From Rotaria sp. Silwood1 (taxonomy: Eukaryota; Rotifera; Eurotatoria; Philodinida; Philodinidae), in assembly GCA_905250075.1 (NCBI GenBank), contig CAJNOP010000002.1:3043867-3107866 (forward strand): a stretch of DNA of 64,000 nucleotides. Reading direction: 5' to 3'. Numbering within the stretch: position 1 is the stretch's first letter; every line of letters begins with the position of its first letter. The position numbers and the translations under genes were made by a program. This document shows positions 41,432 to 53,513 of this stretch, piece after piece. Under the pieces are notes generated by a model. The model saw only the letters and a list, made by a program, of their open reading frames with translations. It was not told the DNA's origin and ran no database searches.

Positions 41432-43050
41432 AGAATGAGATTTGGGTAAAATAATTTTATCTTGGAGATTTTCACATTGTACTGTTAATATGTATTTGTT
41501 GTATGAATTGAAATCGCTATATTTTTTCCGAAAAAAGTTTTTTTCAAATAGAAAAAGTTACTGTTTTCTTGGCAATTCGATATGCTGTCTAATTTGGGCA
41601 ATTTTGTATAAAATTGCCAAAAGTTTGTTAGTCTGGGAAACCGATTTTTTAGAAACCTACCAGAGAAATATCTATTGATCAATTGGAAACGTTCCTCATT
41701 AGGCTTTAAGAGAGATTTCGTCAGTCTAACAGAAGCTCACACTTGCATTCATACCTAATATCTTTGTACAATCTGTTCAAAGATTCTCACATGTCAAGAT
41801 CATGGGAAAGATATCAGCTGTGATTATCTTTTCCAAATATCTTGAGTATAATAAAAGAAAAAAAACGAACATCGATTATCTTTTTACATATTTAAAAATT
41901 CTTCATTTGCTTGTAACTGCTTTCCAAAAGTCAATCGTAGTAAACTATCAGTCTCATATATATATGTAAAATATTTTTCAATAGTGGGAGTATTTGTCAA
42001 TCCATAAAATTGAAATTATAAAGAGCACACGAGAAGAAGAAGACAGTTAAAAAAGTTTATAAACTATGAAATTTTATTTTTTCGACTATTCTAGTGTACA
42101 TTTGTGAATGACTGTTGCCTTATGAGAACATGACTCATATCAAGTTACGATGCAGAATCATTGAGAGCTCACACTTTCTAAAGATAGAAACTTCATTGAA
42201 AAACGATAAAATAAAAAATTCTTTTTTTAGATTTTAGTGTTCATGAAAAGTTTAATTAAAACAAATTCTTCTACGAACTTTTTTCTGAGTGATTGTTTGA
42301 GGATAGTTTACAAATCAGGAATGCTATAATTTTTTTTCTACGTTTGTATATATAAGTAATTAACTTATCAGATAAAGATTTCTTACATACCTGACAATAT
42401 ATTTAATATCATCATTACAATCTAATGTCGTTAAATTAAATTCATGATCAAATGATAACACAGTATCAGTAACAACAATTGTAGATTATCCAACAACTGG
42501 CAATAATGATAAACAAGAACAACAATTAGAAACATGAAGTTTCCTTCGTACGAAAATATTACGCAAATTTTAGTAAGAGCATACGAAATCAAGTTTTTTT
42601 AGCTGTAGTTTTTACTTCGTTTCAATTTGTATAAGTAGACATATTTTTGAACTAATAAAAATTGCTCGTATGAAATATGTAATTTCTTGTATTTTTGCTG
42701 TTCTGTGTGTTTTTTTGTACTATTTTTGATGGAAACTTATCTTACACAAAATATTCAGATAGGTATCTCTTACTATTAAGTAAAGATTTGAGATCAAAAT
42801 ATTAGGCTAAGATTTTGAAAATCTTGATTATCAGTATCGAAGATATAACTATATGTAGCACAGATCAATAAAAAAAAATTATAAAACACAAGATACCAAA
42901 TCAAAAAATATTATATATTTGTTACCAAGTCCTACAATAGTCTGAAACTAAGACTTCAGTTGTATCAATTTATAAGAGAAGTTTTCGTTTTCTAACTTTT
43001 CGTTATGAAAAAATAATTACGCATGTAATTATTTTTAAGCTAAAAATCGA
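41432..43050. other. Gene-poor sequence with one exon-like fragment
   Basis: At about 42405-42530 the minus strand reads like coding sequence (VVTDTVLSFDHEFNLTTLD) up to a GTATGT donor near 42393, with codon bias of real exons. An in-frame TAA precedes it, however, and I find no partner exon. It may be a gene fragment. The remainder is AT-rich. A short hairpin (AAAAATAATTAC/GTAATTATTTTT) lies at 43008-43036. Confidence 0.3.
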
Positions 43051-43350
43051 TCGTAAATCGATTAAAATCATACATCTTTAATCGAGAATCATCAAAACAG
43101 TCATAAAAAATATCGAAATTTTAACGATTATTCTAGTTATTGCTCTTATTAAAACCGATTTACAATCAATGTCATGCATAAAAAACTGTATTAAAATTCT
43201 ACCGCTTTTAATAACACTAAATTGAAAAAAAGATGACTTTTTGAATGATTTTAAATGTATTTTAATCACAAACAATCGATGAAATTTTTATATTTTTGAT
43301 TGTTTTTCGATTATCATTAATTAAAATTGTACGGTTTTAATCGATTGAAG
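43050..43350. repeat. Probable old palindrome rich in CGATTAAAA motifs
   Basis: The left half (AATCGATTAAAATCATACAT near 43055) pairs imperfectly with the reverse complement of the right half (AATCGATTAAAACCGTACAA near 43330). Pairing continues inward with many mismatches. Ends and target site are unclear. Confidence 0.4.
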
Positions 43351-43432
43351 ATCATTTTTTGTGGCTTTTATAAATTTTTGTTGACGTGGTTGTCTTTTTT
43401 GTGTTAAGCATTTCCCGAAGAGACGTTTTGAG

Positions 43433-43833
43433 CAGAGATGGGCAAGTCATTTTTTCAAGTCATTTCAAAAAATCTACTTACATTTTCTCATTTGAAGAGT
43501 ATGGTTCTAATTTCAATGTGGCTAAACTCAGAAATGTTCAGGCTACAAAATGATATATTATGGTCAAAGCTTTTCTTCACCAAAAGCGCCGCAATATCTC
43601 TAAAACACCTTGACTTGATGAAAATGACTTGGCTTAATTACGTCCAGTCAAGTCATGGTGTTTTAAAAGTATTACAGCTCTTCTCATGAAGAAAAATTTT
43701 AACCATAATATATCATTTTGTAGCCTGAACATTTCTGAATTTAGACACATTGAAATTAGAGCCATCCTCTTCAAATGAGAAAATGTATGAAGATTTTTTG
43801 AAATGACTTGAAAAAATGACTTGCCCATCTTTG
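43433..43833. mobile_element. hAT-type MITE with 8-bp target-site duplication
   Basis: Perfect 8-bp direct repeats GTTTTGAG flank the element (43425-43432 and 43834-43841). The terminal inverted repeats begin CAGAGATGGGCAAGTC and, from the right end, CAAAGATGGGCAAGTC. The inversion continues for about 180 bp with a 35-bp centre containing GACTTGACTGG-type palindromes. An 8-bp duplication and CA-x-x-GATGGGCAA-type ends are features of hAT transposons. The two mirror-image ORFs here (43438-43689 plus, 43634-43867 minus) are translations of the arms, not genes. Confidence 0.85.
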
Positions 43834-44644
43834 GTTTTGAGTAAAGCTGACAGCCACTATTTTTCACTAATCTGATATTGATGATATTTTCCGATGATAT
43901 TCTTCTATATTTGCGACATACACTTAGCTAATGCAAAGATGCACAAAAGCTTGTGGATCCGGATAAAGGTTTTTATGAAAACTTTGGTTTTTCAAGGTTT
44001 TTAGTGATTTCTTTGTCACACAAGTACTTTGAGAGAAAAATAAAAGCATATGTCGACTCAGCATAACAAGTTGCATTGAGTGATGTTCCAGCTGTCAATT
44101 TTTAACACAAGAGGTTTTTTTTCACAGGAATGTAAGGTAAGAGTTACTCAAGAATTTTCCATAGGAAATAATTTTTTTCTATCAGACTCCTTTATTTTCA
44201 TGAATATTATTTTTGAATACAAGAAGTTAATATTTCCATGAAAAATTTCGTTGATGATGGAAAGTAAATCATGTTCACGTGCTCGATAGAAACCGTCCAT
44301 TATGTACTATATTAAAAATGGTAAGATGTAAAGAGCTCGAAAAAAAATCTCGACATTTGCGAACTTTGAACAGAAAATTCTTGAAAATTTGCAGTATATG
44401 ATTTTAATGTGTTAATCAAACAGTATGTGTTTGTACTTAATATTTTGTTTTAAAAATGCATGATAATAAAGTAATGACACAGAAAAAGCGTAAAAAGTTT
44501 AATAACGAAAGATCATTTTCTTGTTCCAAAGATGCAGATATAGGGTGGCTGTGAGTGTGGATATGGATGCATTGGCGTGGGTCTTTTCTTCACCCACACT
44601 TATATCCTCAAATTTTTGATTCATAGGAATGTATATGTTGCATT

Positions 44645-45540
44645 AAAATTATATCGATCAACGAAGTTGCAACTTCGTCACATAATTCTGTCGAAGTTAC
44701 TTTAATTCAACCAAATAAAAATTAATATCAATTACTTATATAATATGATAAACGTTTTATATATCAACAGTTAATTTTTCATTTTAAAAATATGGACATA
44801 TTATTTTTCTGAATACATAGGAGTAATTATTTAAAACCTAACTCTAGAAACAGAATACTTGCTCGGAAATCAGTTTTTATTTTAGTGCAATCAAGATATA
44901 CTACATACTGCAAAAGGTAGATCCGACTGTTTAAATTAATATATTAAATCTAGAAAATGAAGTCCTTATAAGATCTCGTCAACTATATTCTAAATTTGAC
45001 AGTTTCTCTCACTATGTTATCTACTACTATGGGCTTCGTCTAATATGTTCTTTTTGGACAATTGCTGCATTAGTATAATTTATATTGGACTGATAGATGC
45101 ATAATACTAAGAGATGGTATTAAGAATTTCAGTTAGGTCAAGTCTTTGCTTGACACAATGTGAGTTTCACTTTAGTACAACATTTAAATAATATTTATGT
45201 CGTACTTTGATTCGTATAATGTTGAAGTGTTGTTTAACTCAGAGTATAATACTCAACAGCTCTTTTTCTTTAATTACAGACATTAGTATCATCAGCATAA
45301 ATTCATAATCATATAGAATTTCAACGAAAAAAATTGAATTCTTTTTGAATAATTACTTCTATGTATTTAGAAAAATAATACATCTATTTTTAAAATGAAA
45401 ACTTAACTATTGATATATAAAACATTTATCATATCATCAAATAATTGATAATTGTTTTTTATTTGGTTGCATTAAAGTAACTCTGACAGAATTAGGTGTC
45501 GGATTTGTAACTTCGTCAATTTTATCTAATGCAGTTATAA
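44645..45540. repeat. Inverted repeat with about 190-bp arms and about 0.5-kb spacer
   Basis: Left arm 44645-44845 pairs with right arm 45335-45540. Anchors are AACTTCGTC and TAATTCTGTC/GACAGAATTA, then a long match around TTTTATATATCAA and TAATTTTTCATTTTAAAAAT. ACGAAGTT motifs recur at both outer ends. The spacer has no evident coding frame. Class unknown. Confidence 0.6.
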
Positions 45541-46309
45541 CTTCGTCGAACAATTTACCTAAAACGAGCAAAGCTCTAATAGAATGCGAGGACATCTTTC
45601 CACATTTTATTTTGGAAATTTGTAAATATTTGAAATTTTATTTTATTTGACATTTTTTATTTCAAAATTTTATTTCTGAGCTATTTATAATAGTAGCTCA
45701 GAAAAATGGGTTACAATAAAAAAGATTGATTTCGAAAGATGAGGTTTTTCAGAAAATCTAATTTTTGAATATGAAAATAAAATTTGCTGAGAAAGCTAAA
45801 CGAAGCTTTTTTGTTTAGTTTTAAGAGCTCTTTCGAATGAGACGTTGTTCAAACGAAACGCACACAAATATTTACGAAGATATAAGTGAAAAACTGAATA
45901 TCATTTTATTTCTTGATGGTTGAAAGTACCTCATGTATTAATATCTATAGCTCCGTCAAATTACATCATAGTAGTCTAAACAATTTTTCATAATGTTAGT
46001 TTCATGTTATTAAGTGATTGCTAAAAACAAACATGTTAAGTTGGAGGTTAAAATTGATTTTTTGGATTGGCTTGTAAAGCCTCATTTGAAATGATAAACA
46101 ATGCATATGATGTCCTCGATCACACTCATTTGTCAAGGTAATTGAATGCTTTTGTGTACATGAAAAAAGTGCTTTTTACCTTAGAAAAGACGTGACATAA
46201 AGGAGAAATATTTTTCTTTAATATTCTCTCCAAATTTATTTACCTTATAATCATAATAAACAAAGAAATTGTAATGATACAAAAAAAACCTTTATATTTT
46301 TAGTACGTT
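45541..46309. other. AT-rich intergenic sequence
   Basis: No gene. The final bases are the 3' flank of the first SAM-domain gene. Confidence 0.4.
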
Positions 46310-47339
46310 TTATCTATGTGATGAATCTTTTCGAGTTCTTTCCTTACGAAGACCTCGTGTAATACATCTACATAAACGAGACCATGGCCGATAACCATTT
46401 TTACCAATACATGGATATTTTTTAAATAAAGTCTCTCCAATAAGTTGACATTCACGTCTCACTAGAGGAGACGATTTTTTACTTGATATCCATTGAACAA
46501 GTTCATTTATTAATGTTTTCCATTGACTGTCAATATTATCTGTTTCTAAAGCTGTCATAACTTTTTGTGAAAATCTTGGTAATTCAAGTGGATATTTAAA
46601 TTCAAAATTTGCTGATGTTTTTGGTTGAGAATCTTCCATAAATGCATCATAAATAGGCAATGCTACTGCTATTTTTTTGAGACTATCACCAGTATTTGAA
46701 GAGCTGTTTTCTCCAAACGTAGGGTTTTGAACATCAGTACTGGAATGATTATATATCCTTACCGATGAAGGAATACTTGATGATGATGGTAATGGAATAT
46801 ATTGCTCTCTTAAATGATAATTTGAAGATTCCATATTATTTACTTCATAAATATCCTTTTAATAAAAATAAAAATAGAAACATGGTTTTTTTTTATAAGA
46901 TTGTTTTATTTTTCATACAGGAGATTCATCTTCGGTTTCTATATAAATGACATTATTGTTTGTATTTTTTTGTTGCTAGAAAAAATAAATACAAGTAAAA
47001 AATAAATATTTACTAATTGAAATAAATTTTTTTTTCTACACACAACTTTTTGTATGGCATTCCAAAATCGTTTACGATCACGAAATGTAAAACCATAGTC
47101 ATTTTTAAATAGATGTTCAATATCATCTCGATCAATTGTTTGTAAATCGTCATCATTGATACGTTGTTCTATTAATATAAAAAAAATAGTACACATTTAT
47201 AAAAAAAAAAAATACAATAATTAGGCATATTACAAATAAAAGAACAGTCTCGTATACCTTCAAGAATCTTAATCATTGCATGAGATACACCATCTCGAAG
47301 AAGATTTGAAATAATTTGATGATGATGGATTATTGACAT
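46310..47339 (-). CDS. SAM-domain protein resembling SAMD3, paralogue 1
   Basis: Four exons, 47339-47258, 47168-47044, 46975-46919 and 46855-46310, join in phase (1, 0, 0) to 269 residues. Residues 1-69 form a sterile-alpha-motif-like domain, with DLQTIDRDDIEHLF followed by GFTFRDRKRFWNAI, the helix-5 pattern of SAM domains. Exon 3 encodes an acidic linker. The C-terminal domain (about residues 170-260) is rich in Trp and Lys and carries QLIGETLFKKYPCIG, then W-x3-L and a basic RGLRKERTRK end. This SAM plus KYP...W...L...R layout resembles vertebrate SAMD3-type proteins. Function is unknown; SAM domains usually mediate protein-protein contact. The paralogue at 52.5 kb has the same four-exon plan. 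Confidence 0.75.
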
Positions 47340-48418
47340 TATACATAAAACAAGGTTGCTTCGATGCTCTTTATGTTTTCAACGTCTACTCGTCGACTTT
47401 TTATTTTATGATCAATAGATAGGCCTACAAAAGAAGCTGCATAAGCAAACTTGTGCATTTAATACTTGATCGCTGTGCGTGCAATCAGGCGTAATAAAAC
47501 GCACATTGACAGAGTACTAATAGAGAGTGAATCATGAAAAAATGTAAATATTAAGCGATAGAGAAGATTCATTTATGAGTAAGTAAAAGAAAAAACCGAT
47601 ATCACGTCATAGAAAGAAAAAGCCTTAGGCAACTGTTTGTATTTATTACTAATCTATTTTATGTTAGTATATCTTATCAATTTAGACTCGTGGCGCATTT
47701 ACGTAATTATATCATTAGAAAATGTTTAACCTCTATTATGGCTCAAGTAATTTTGTTAAAGAAATAATAGTGTCATTGGTTATGGAGTTTTATGGCAACA
47801 CATTTCAATACTAATATATATTTTGATTGCTGACAGTTAACAAAAAGGAAGAGGAAGGTAAGATTGATGTTTATCATTTACCGCCTTCATATACATATCC
47901 AAACACGTAATCATTAACGTTTTTATGTAAAACGGAGGACATCCATTGTTGGATTTATTTGATTTGTAAGCAAAAGATAATGTATTTCTAAAAAAGTTTT
48001 GTTTACCAGAAAGATAAGTTCATTATTTCTTACGTATTTATCCGAAAAGAATTTCATAAACAGGTTTTCTATCATAAAGCTAAAATAGAAGAATACTAAA
48101 AATGACTTAGTTTTTCTAAGAACACAATTAACATTATTTGGAATGATATCCAATTGTAAAATGAATGATCACATTATTTTTTTACGACAATAAAATTTTA
48201 ATTGTTTAGCATAATAATACCAAGTAAAAAAGCTCTCAATATAAGGCAAGAGAATAATTGTAGATTCTGAACAATATCTATTTTTTGTACTTGTTCATTT
48301 TACTTACGGAGGAAACGATTTAAACTGACACACACCGTTTGAGCTCATATTGTGTCTTCTAGAATGCCTTGATGAGACAAGCTAAAGTCTAAAAAAGATT
48401 TGTCCCCATGATTCTTTA
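47340..48418. other. Upstream flank of SAM paralogue 1
   Basis: AT-rich; no supported gene. An ORF at 47923-48153 lacks coding character. Confidence 0.4.
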
Positions 48419-48686
48419 CCCAGGCAGTCAAGATCGGAAAAAAAACGCGTTTAAACGCATTATTTTAACGTTTTTTTTCGCTTGAAAACGCTTCGAAAAA
48501 CGGTAAAAGCGCACATTCTAACATGTATAAACGCGATATTTTGTCTTTTAAGTGAAAAAAACGCGTTTATATGCGTTGCTCAAGCGTTTAAAAGTCGTTT
48601 TTTGCTGGAAAACGCGTTACAAAACGTTAAAAGCGCACATTTCAACGCGTAAAAACGAGTTTTTTCTCTATTGTTGACTGACTGGG
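48419..48686. mobile_element. CpG-rich MITE flanked by TA
   Basis: Ends CCCAGGCAGTCAA and, reverse-complemented from the right, CCCAGTCAGTCAA are flanked by TA (48417-48418 and 48687-48688). Between them are two related units of about 100 bp, each with AAAACGCGTTTA-like starts and AAAAGCGCACATT near the end. The many ACGCG and AACGTT motifs are striking in this AT-rich window. The TA duplication suggests the Tc1/mariner superfamily. No transposase is present. Confidence 0.65.
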
Positions 48687-49234
48687 TAGAGCTGAGTTAT
48701 GATTATTTTACTGAATTGTTGACTCAGTTTTCGGCGTACACCAAAAAATCAAAAAGTAAAACCTCAATGAAAAACTTTGCTCATAGATAGATCTACTGAC
48801 TGATAAAGTATTCCGAAAGTTTCTACCGAAAATAATTTTATATTTGTTTGTCAACAGATTAAATTTTCAAGCAAACTCAATTTTGGGGTTGTATACATCC
48901 ATCGTCAAAATAAACATTATCAATAGAAAGTTCATCGAAATGAAGACCATCGAATATCGTTCGATGATCTATGTTCGTGAATTTCATTTCAGCGATGCTT
49001 CGTTACGCTCACTCTTTCTCAATATTTATCATGTATAGTCACACACATAGGATAATCAAAAGCTTCTCACAGTATCAATCTAAAATTTGATGCTCCTTGT
49101 TTTTATTCCTGATATTGTGTATTAAATCATGAAGACTAGCTTTCACAAATATCTAATGCGACAAGTTCTTTACAAATTTTTTCGCCAGCTATATCTGATA
49201 TAGAAAACTGTCTATACGATCATTTATAAAAATT

Positions 49235-50020
49235 TGTTTGTTATTAGATCCTATTGCAACACAAATGCATGATGAACTAATTACAATTTATGAACAATGT
49301 TATGTGTCATTTCGTACTGTTGCCAATGGATTCATCGATTTTTAAATAGATAAGAGTCGTTGAAAGACGATTCCAAAGTGATCGTTCAATAACTGCCCTT
49401 AATCTAGAAAATATCGATGCTATTAAATATTCTAATGAACAATGATGCATATGTTAGTATTGATTGTATTACTATCATTGTAGATCTATCACATCGTTGT
49501 CTCGATACTATTCTCGAATAACATCTTGTCTTACGAAAAGTATCGTCAAGACAAGTACTTCATGAACTTACTTTTAGACAACGGCGTATTGATATTTGTA
49601 ATGAAAATTTATAGTAGCTTGAACGTGATACCTGAATATTGTATAATATTGTCACGGAAGGTGATACTTGAATTTATCATCGCAAAATTAAATCAAAAGA
49701 ACGATCTAAAGCATGTATAATAAAAGAAGAAGATCCTCCGACAGTAATGAGAAGACAATCATTCTAAAATAAACATTACTTGCAATTTTTTTATGATTAA
49801 TCGACCATTACTTATTCATGATCTACTTTTTAGAACACCAATACATGTTATATATTGGCAAGGTGAATATGTATAAAGATCAATTAAAAAGATACACGAA
49901 CAAAAACCATCATCAATAACAAATGGCATTACATTGCATTATAATAATATTGCAATACCATGTATAAACGATATTATTTTTAATTATCCACAAGAAGATC
50001 AAAAATCAAACTTATGACTT
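49235..50020 (+). pseudogene. Mariner-family (DD34D-type) transposase pseudogene
   Basis: Successive frames recover a mariner transposase in order. First comes a helix-turn-helix region (ATQMHDELITIYEQCYVSFR followed by TV). Next is LRKVSSRQVLHELTFRQRRI, matching the linker motif before the catalytic domain, then LYNIVTEGDT at the first catalytic Asp. Then follow PLLIHDLLFRTPI and IHEQKPSSITNGITLHYNN, which is the region of the second catalytic Asp; here Asp-Asn is changed to Asn-Asn. Several stops and frameshifts break it, and the C-terminal third is missing. No terminal repeats were identified. Dead copy. Confidence 0.65.
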
Positions 50021-52505
50021 GTCAATCATAACTTCTTGAACCAGAGATATTGAGGATTTGACCCGTTTTCATTCAATCCATCGGACTTGCACCCGACCCA
50101 TGGCCCGCGGGACGAATTGGATCTCTGAAAAGACACGAACTAGGGATTTTCATGATTTCAGAGTTTTCAGATCAGATTTTATTTTTACGTGCACCTGCAG
50201 GTTCAATCTTGTTCAACTCGTTGACAAAGTTCGCTTTCCATTCCAGCAATACAAACATTCTGCATGGATTTTGTTTTTTGATATAGCACTACGATGGAAT
50301 ATCGCACAGATTTCATTGTTTTTTTGTTACAAGGAATAACCTGTCTAGTGAAAAAATAAATCATAGAACTCGATTGGAAATTTTCTTCAAAGACCAGAAG
50401 AGGTTTTACACAGAAAGTTTCGGAAACTCTTCCGCAATTTATTTTGAATCTAGAAAAGATATTATGGCATTAGATTGATTATATGTTTATTCGTTGAATG
50501 TGAGTTGTACAAGATAGGAATATAACACTGTTGCTGTAAAAAATCTCTCTACATATATTTTATAATGGGCGAAATAAACGTTTTTGTGATATTATCTGAC
50601 ATGAATGCTTCTCATCTCTGTCGATTACAGTCATAAAAAATGAAGTTTATTCTAAGAGAGACGTTGCCAGAAGCTATAAATTTTGTACAAAAAGAACACT
50701 TATTGAGTTCTGCAAAACGACACCATTTGGGATAGGATAGGGATTCACTTTTAGATATTTAGCGAAACATTTTTTTCTTTTCATAAATCCAAAACAGACT
50801 AAATTAAGTTTTCTAGTACTTTTATCCGATATCTATTCTCTTTTATGAAAAACCAAATATTTTGATACAAAACCAAAGCCTCTATTATAAGGCACACTTA
50901 TATACATACGGTGTTTGATAAGATCGAAAGTGAATGATCAAAAAGCTCAAAGAAATATCTTTTGATGAAAAGTTATGACCAAAGTTGCGAAAGAGTTTTT
51001 TAATTTCTTTTGTTCAAAAATTGTTTTTAGTCTTTGAAAAAAATTTCCAACCAAATCTTTTCATGTATTTTTCCACTAAATACTACTCTTTCTAACAAAA
51101 GAACAATGAAGCCTCTACGATATTTGATCATAGAACTATATAAAAAACCAATTAGTACAGAACTTTCGTATACCCCATGATAAATGCACTTTTCTCTCTC
51201 AGTTCGATTAAAGGGATACGTGTAAAAAGAAGAATCAAATTCACTCTATCCTCAAGTTATGCCTGGTTTATTAATATTATATGCATGACCATATACTCAC
51301 TTTTACTTCACTATTGCCGGTCTTGCATTTTTATTGACATTTTAAAACAATTATGTCTATGCTCATAAATCACAAATAATATTTTAATTACAAAAATCTT
51401 AGTTTCACATATAAAAAAATAAAATAGGCTAATAAAAAACCTAATGGATTTATAAGTAACTAGTATACTAATAAAGTTTGTATTAGCTTGTGAGCAGATT
51501 GTGGCGGGTTGGTGATTCTTCAACCCAGGAAGTGGGTTGGGTTCGGTCTCGGACAGATCGGATTGGCAGGTCGAGTCAAAAAACCAGCCACTGTCATCTC
51601 TGCTTCTGACCTTGCGCCTTCACAATTCTAGTTGTTCAATCGCTTGAAAAGTAACGTTGATACATATCCAGATATTACAAGTTTGGCTCAAGCAATAATC
51701 AAAGAACTTAACTAAATATCTGTTCAGGATGCCAAAAGATTTTCTAGAAATCAATTCGAAAGATGAAGCTTTGTATTGAATATCCTGGAGATTACTGTGA
51801 ACATTTACTGTAAAGAGATTAGTAAAATATTTTTTTCTATGAATCAATATTTGCAAGTACACGAACTTTTTGCCTATTCTATGTTTATAGACTACAAATA
51901 TCATCTCAACATATTTCTGATAATTTCTGCCATCGAAATGAAGATCGTCAAAAATCGGCACTATCGATAATCACATCATTGAAACAATAATTGGCAGAAA
52001 GGCAAATAATGGAACTTTAGCTCCGAGCATACCGATCGATCTTAGTATTGTGCCTGTAGTAAACAATTGTTTTTCATAAATTAGATATCTCGATAAAAGA
52101 ACAATAAAATATTCAACGTAATATTCGGTCTATATATGGGTAATATTTCACATCAAAATTCTGCCTTTTGACTTTTCGGTATGTATCTAAGTCTGGACTG
52201 CACATACAATAAGGTCTAATATGATCTCAAATGATGAATATCAATTTCGGTAATTTCTTAAATAGACTAATTATTAAAGTTGTACAATTTGGGCAACTTT
52301 TTACAACAATTTATGATTGATTTATCTTATGTACGCATTACGAATACGGATTCATTCATATCTAATTATTATCAAGACGAAATCAAAACTTTTAAAAATT
52401 TCCAAAAATAAATCTTTAATTAATATGTTAAAGCTTATATGTTAGTCCGAAAAAAAAGGGCCTGAAATAATTCAAAAAAGAAAAAGACAAGTAAAGAATT
52501 TCCGA
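50021..52505. other. Gene-poor sequence with two GC-rich patches
   Basis: Around 50041-50120 and 51500-51604 the sequence is unusually rich in GACCCG/CGGGTC-like motifs. Reverse-complemented, the second starts CAGAGATGACAG as the first starts CAGAGATATTGA, so they may be ends of one hAT-type element of about 1.56 kb. The flanking 8-mers do not match. ORFs in the interval are unsupported. Confidence 0.3.
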
Positions 52506-53472
52506 TCACATATTGTCATAAATTCCATCATTGTTTTTCATGTCACTTTCTTTTCGTTTTCTTCCTGTAAATGTCTTTCGTCTTTGCCATCTTTCTGTTC
52601 GAATTCGTTGACTAAGACCTCGACATAAAAATGACCAAGGTTTCGGACCAGTTGTACCTATACAGGGATACTTTTCATATAATGTTTGTCCAATAGCTTG
52701 ATATTCATGTTGTTCACGAAGACATGGTTTTATTGACATAACCCATCGAGCAAGTTCATTAATGAAAGTTGCCCATTGTCTATGAATTGTATTTGTTGTA
52801 AGTGCTTCCTTGATTTTAGCAGAAAAACATGGTAATATGCTTGGATATGTAAATACATAATCAGATGATAATGATAATTCTGAAATATATGATGAAGAAT
52901 TTGAATTATTACTATCATCATTCAATGTTTTATTATCAAAAAGACTAATAACAGTTGATTGTCGATTTATATTTGATGATAAAGATGTAATAGATTGTCT
53001 TTCTTTTAAATCATTATTGTCAAGGTCTTCAGCAGTAAATTCATAGATATGTTCAAGAATTGCCTAAAACAAGGATTTCTTCATCAATGTAGATTTAAAA
53101 AAATTTTATACCGATGAATCAAGAATTCGTCCATGTTTTGTTTTAGAATTTTGATTTGATTGCTAAAATAAGAAAACAATACAAAAAAAAACTATTATTT
53201 AAATAAATATTTTTGATTGTCTACAATTTTTTGTAATATATTCCAAAATTGTTTACGATCACGAAATGTAAAACCATATTCATTTTTAAATAAATGTTCG
53301 ACATCATCACGATCCATCATCTGTAAATCTTCATCACAAATGTGTTGTTCTATTTAAAAAAGAAAAGAAGAGACAATCTATAAATGTAATTTAATATTTA
53401 CTTTCAACAATCGCAATCATTCTATCGGATATTCCATACTGAAGAAGATACCTAATAAGTTCTTCAGTATTA

Positions 53473-53512
<40 letters not shown>

Positions 53513-53513
53513 T
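52506..53513 (-). CDS. SAM-domain protein resembling SAMD3, paralogue 2
   Basis: Four exons, 53513-53402, 53349-53225, 53162-53112 and 53063-52506, join in phase (1, 0, 0) to 281 residues. The start ATG is followed at once by an Asn run coded by an ATT/AAT repeat. The SAM-like domain is DLQMMDRDDVEHLF plus GFTFRDRKQFWNIL, nearly the same as paralogue 1; exon 2 is 125 bp in both. The C-terminal domain carries QAIGQTLYEKYPCIG, then W-x3-L and a basic tail longer than in paralogue 1. Linker sequences have diverged strongly. The two genes lie 5.2 kb apart in the same orientation and are a tandem duplication. Function unknown. Confidence 0.75.
53483..53512. repeat. ATT microsatellite coding for N-terminal poly-Asn
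   Basis: About ten ATT units cover codons just after the start of SAM paralogue 2. It probably varies in length between alleles. Confidence 0.8.

Noticed and set aside
43438..43867. Two mirror-image ORFs beginning MGKSFFQVISKN on opposite strands
   Set aside because: They are the translated terminal inverted repeats of the hAT-type MITE, not genes.
50041..51604. Possible 1.56-kb hAT element bounded by CAGAGAT ends with GACCCG-rich patches
   Set aside because: The flanking 8-mers do not match and the inner pairing is weak, so the borders are not supported.
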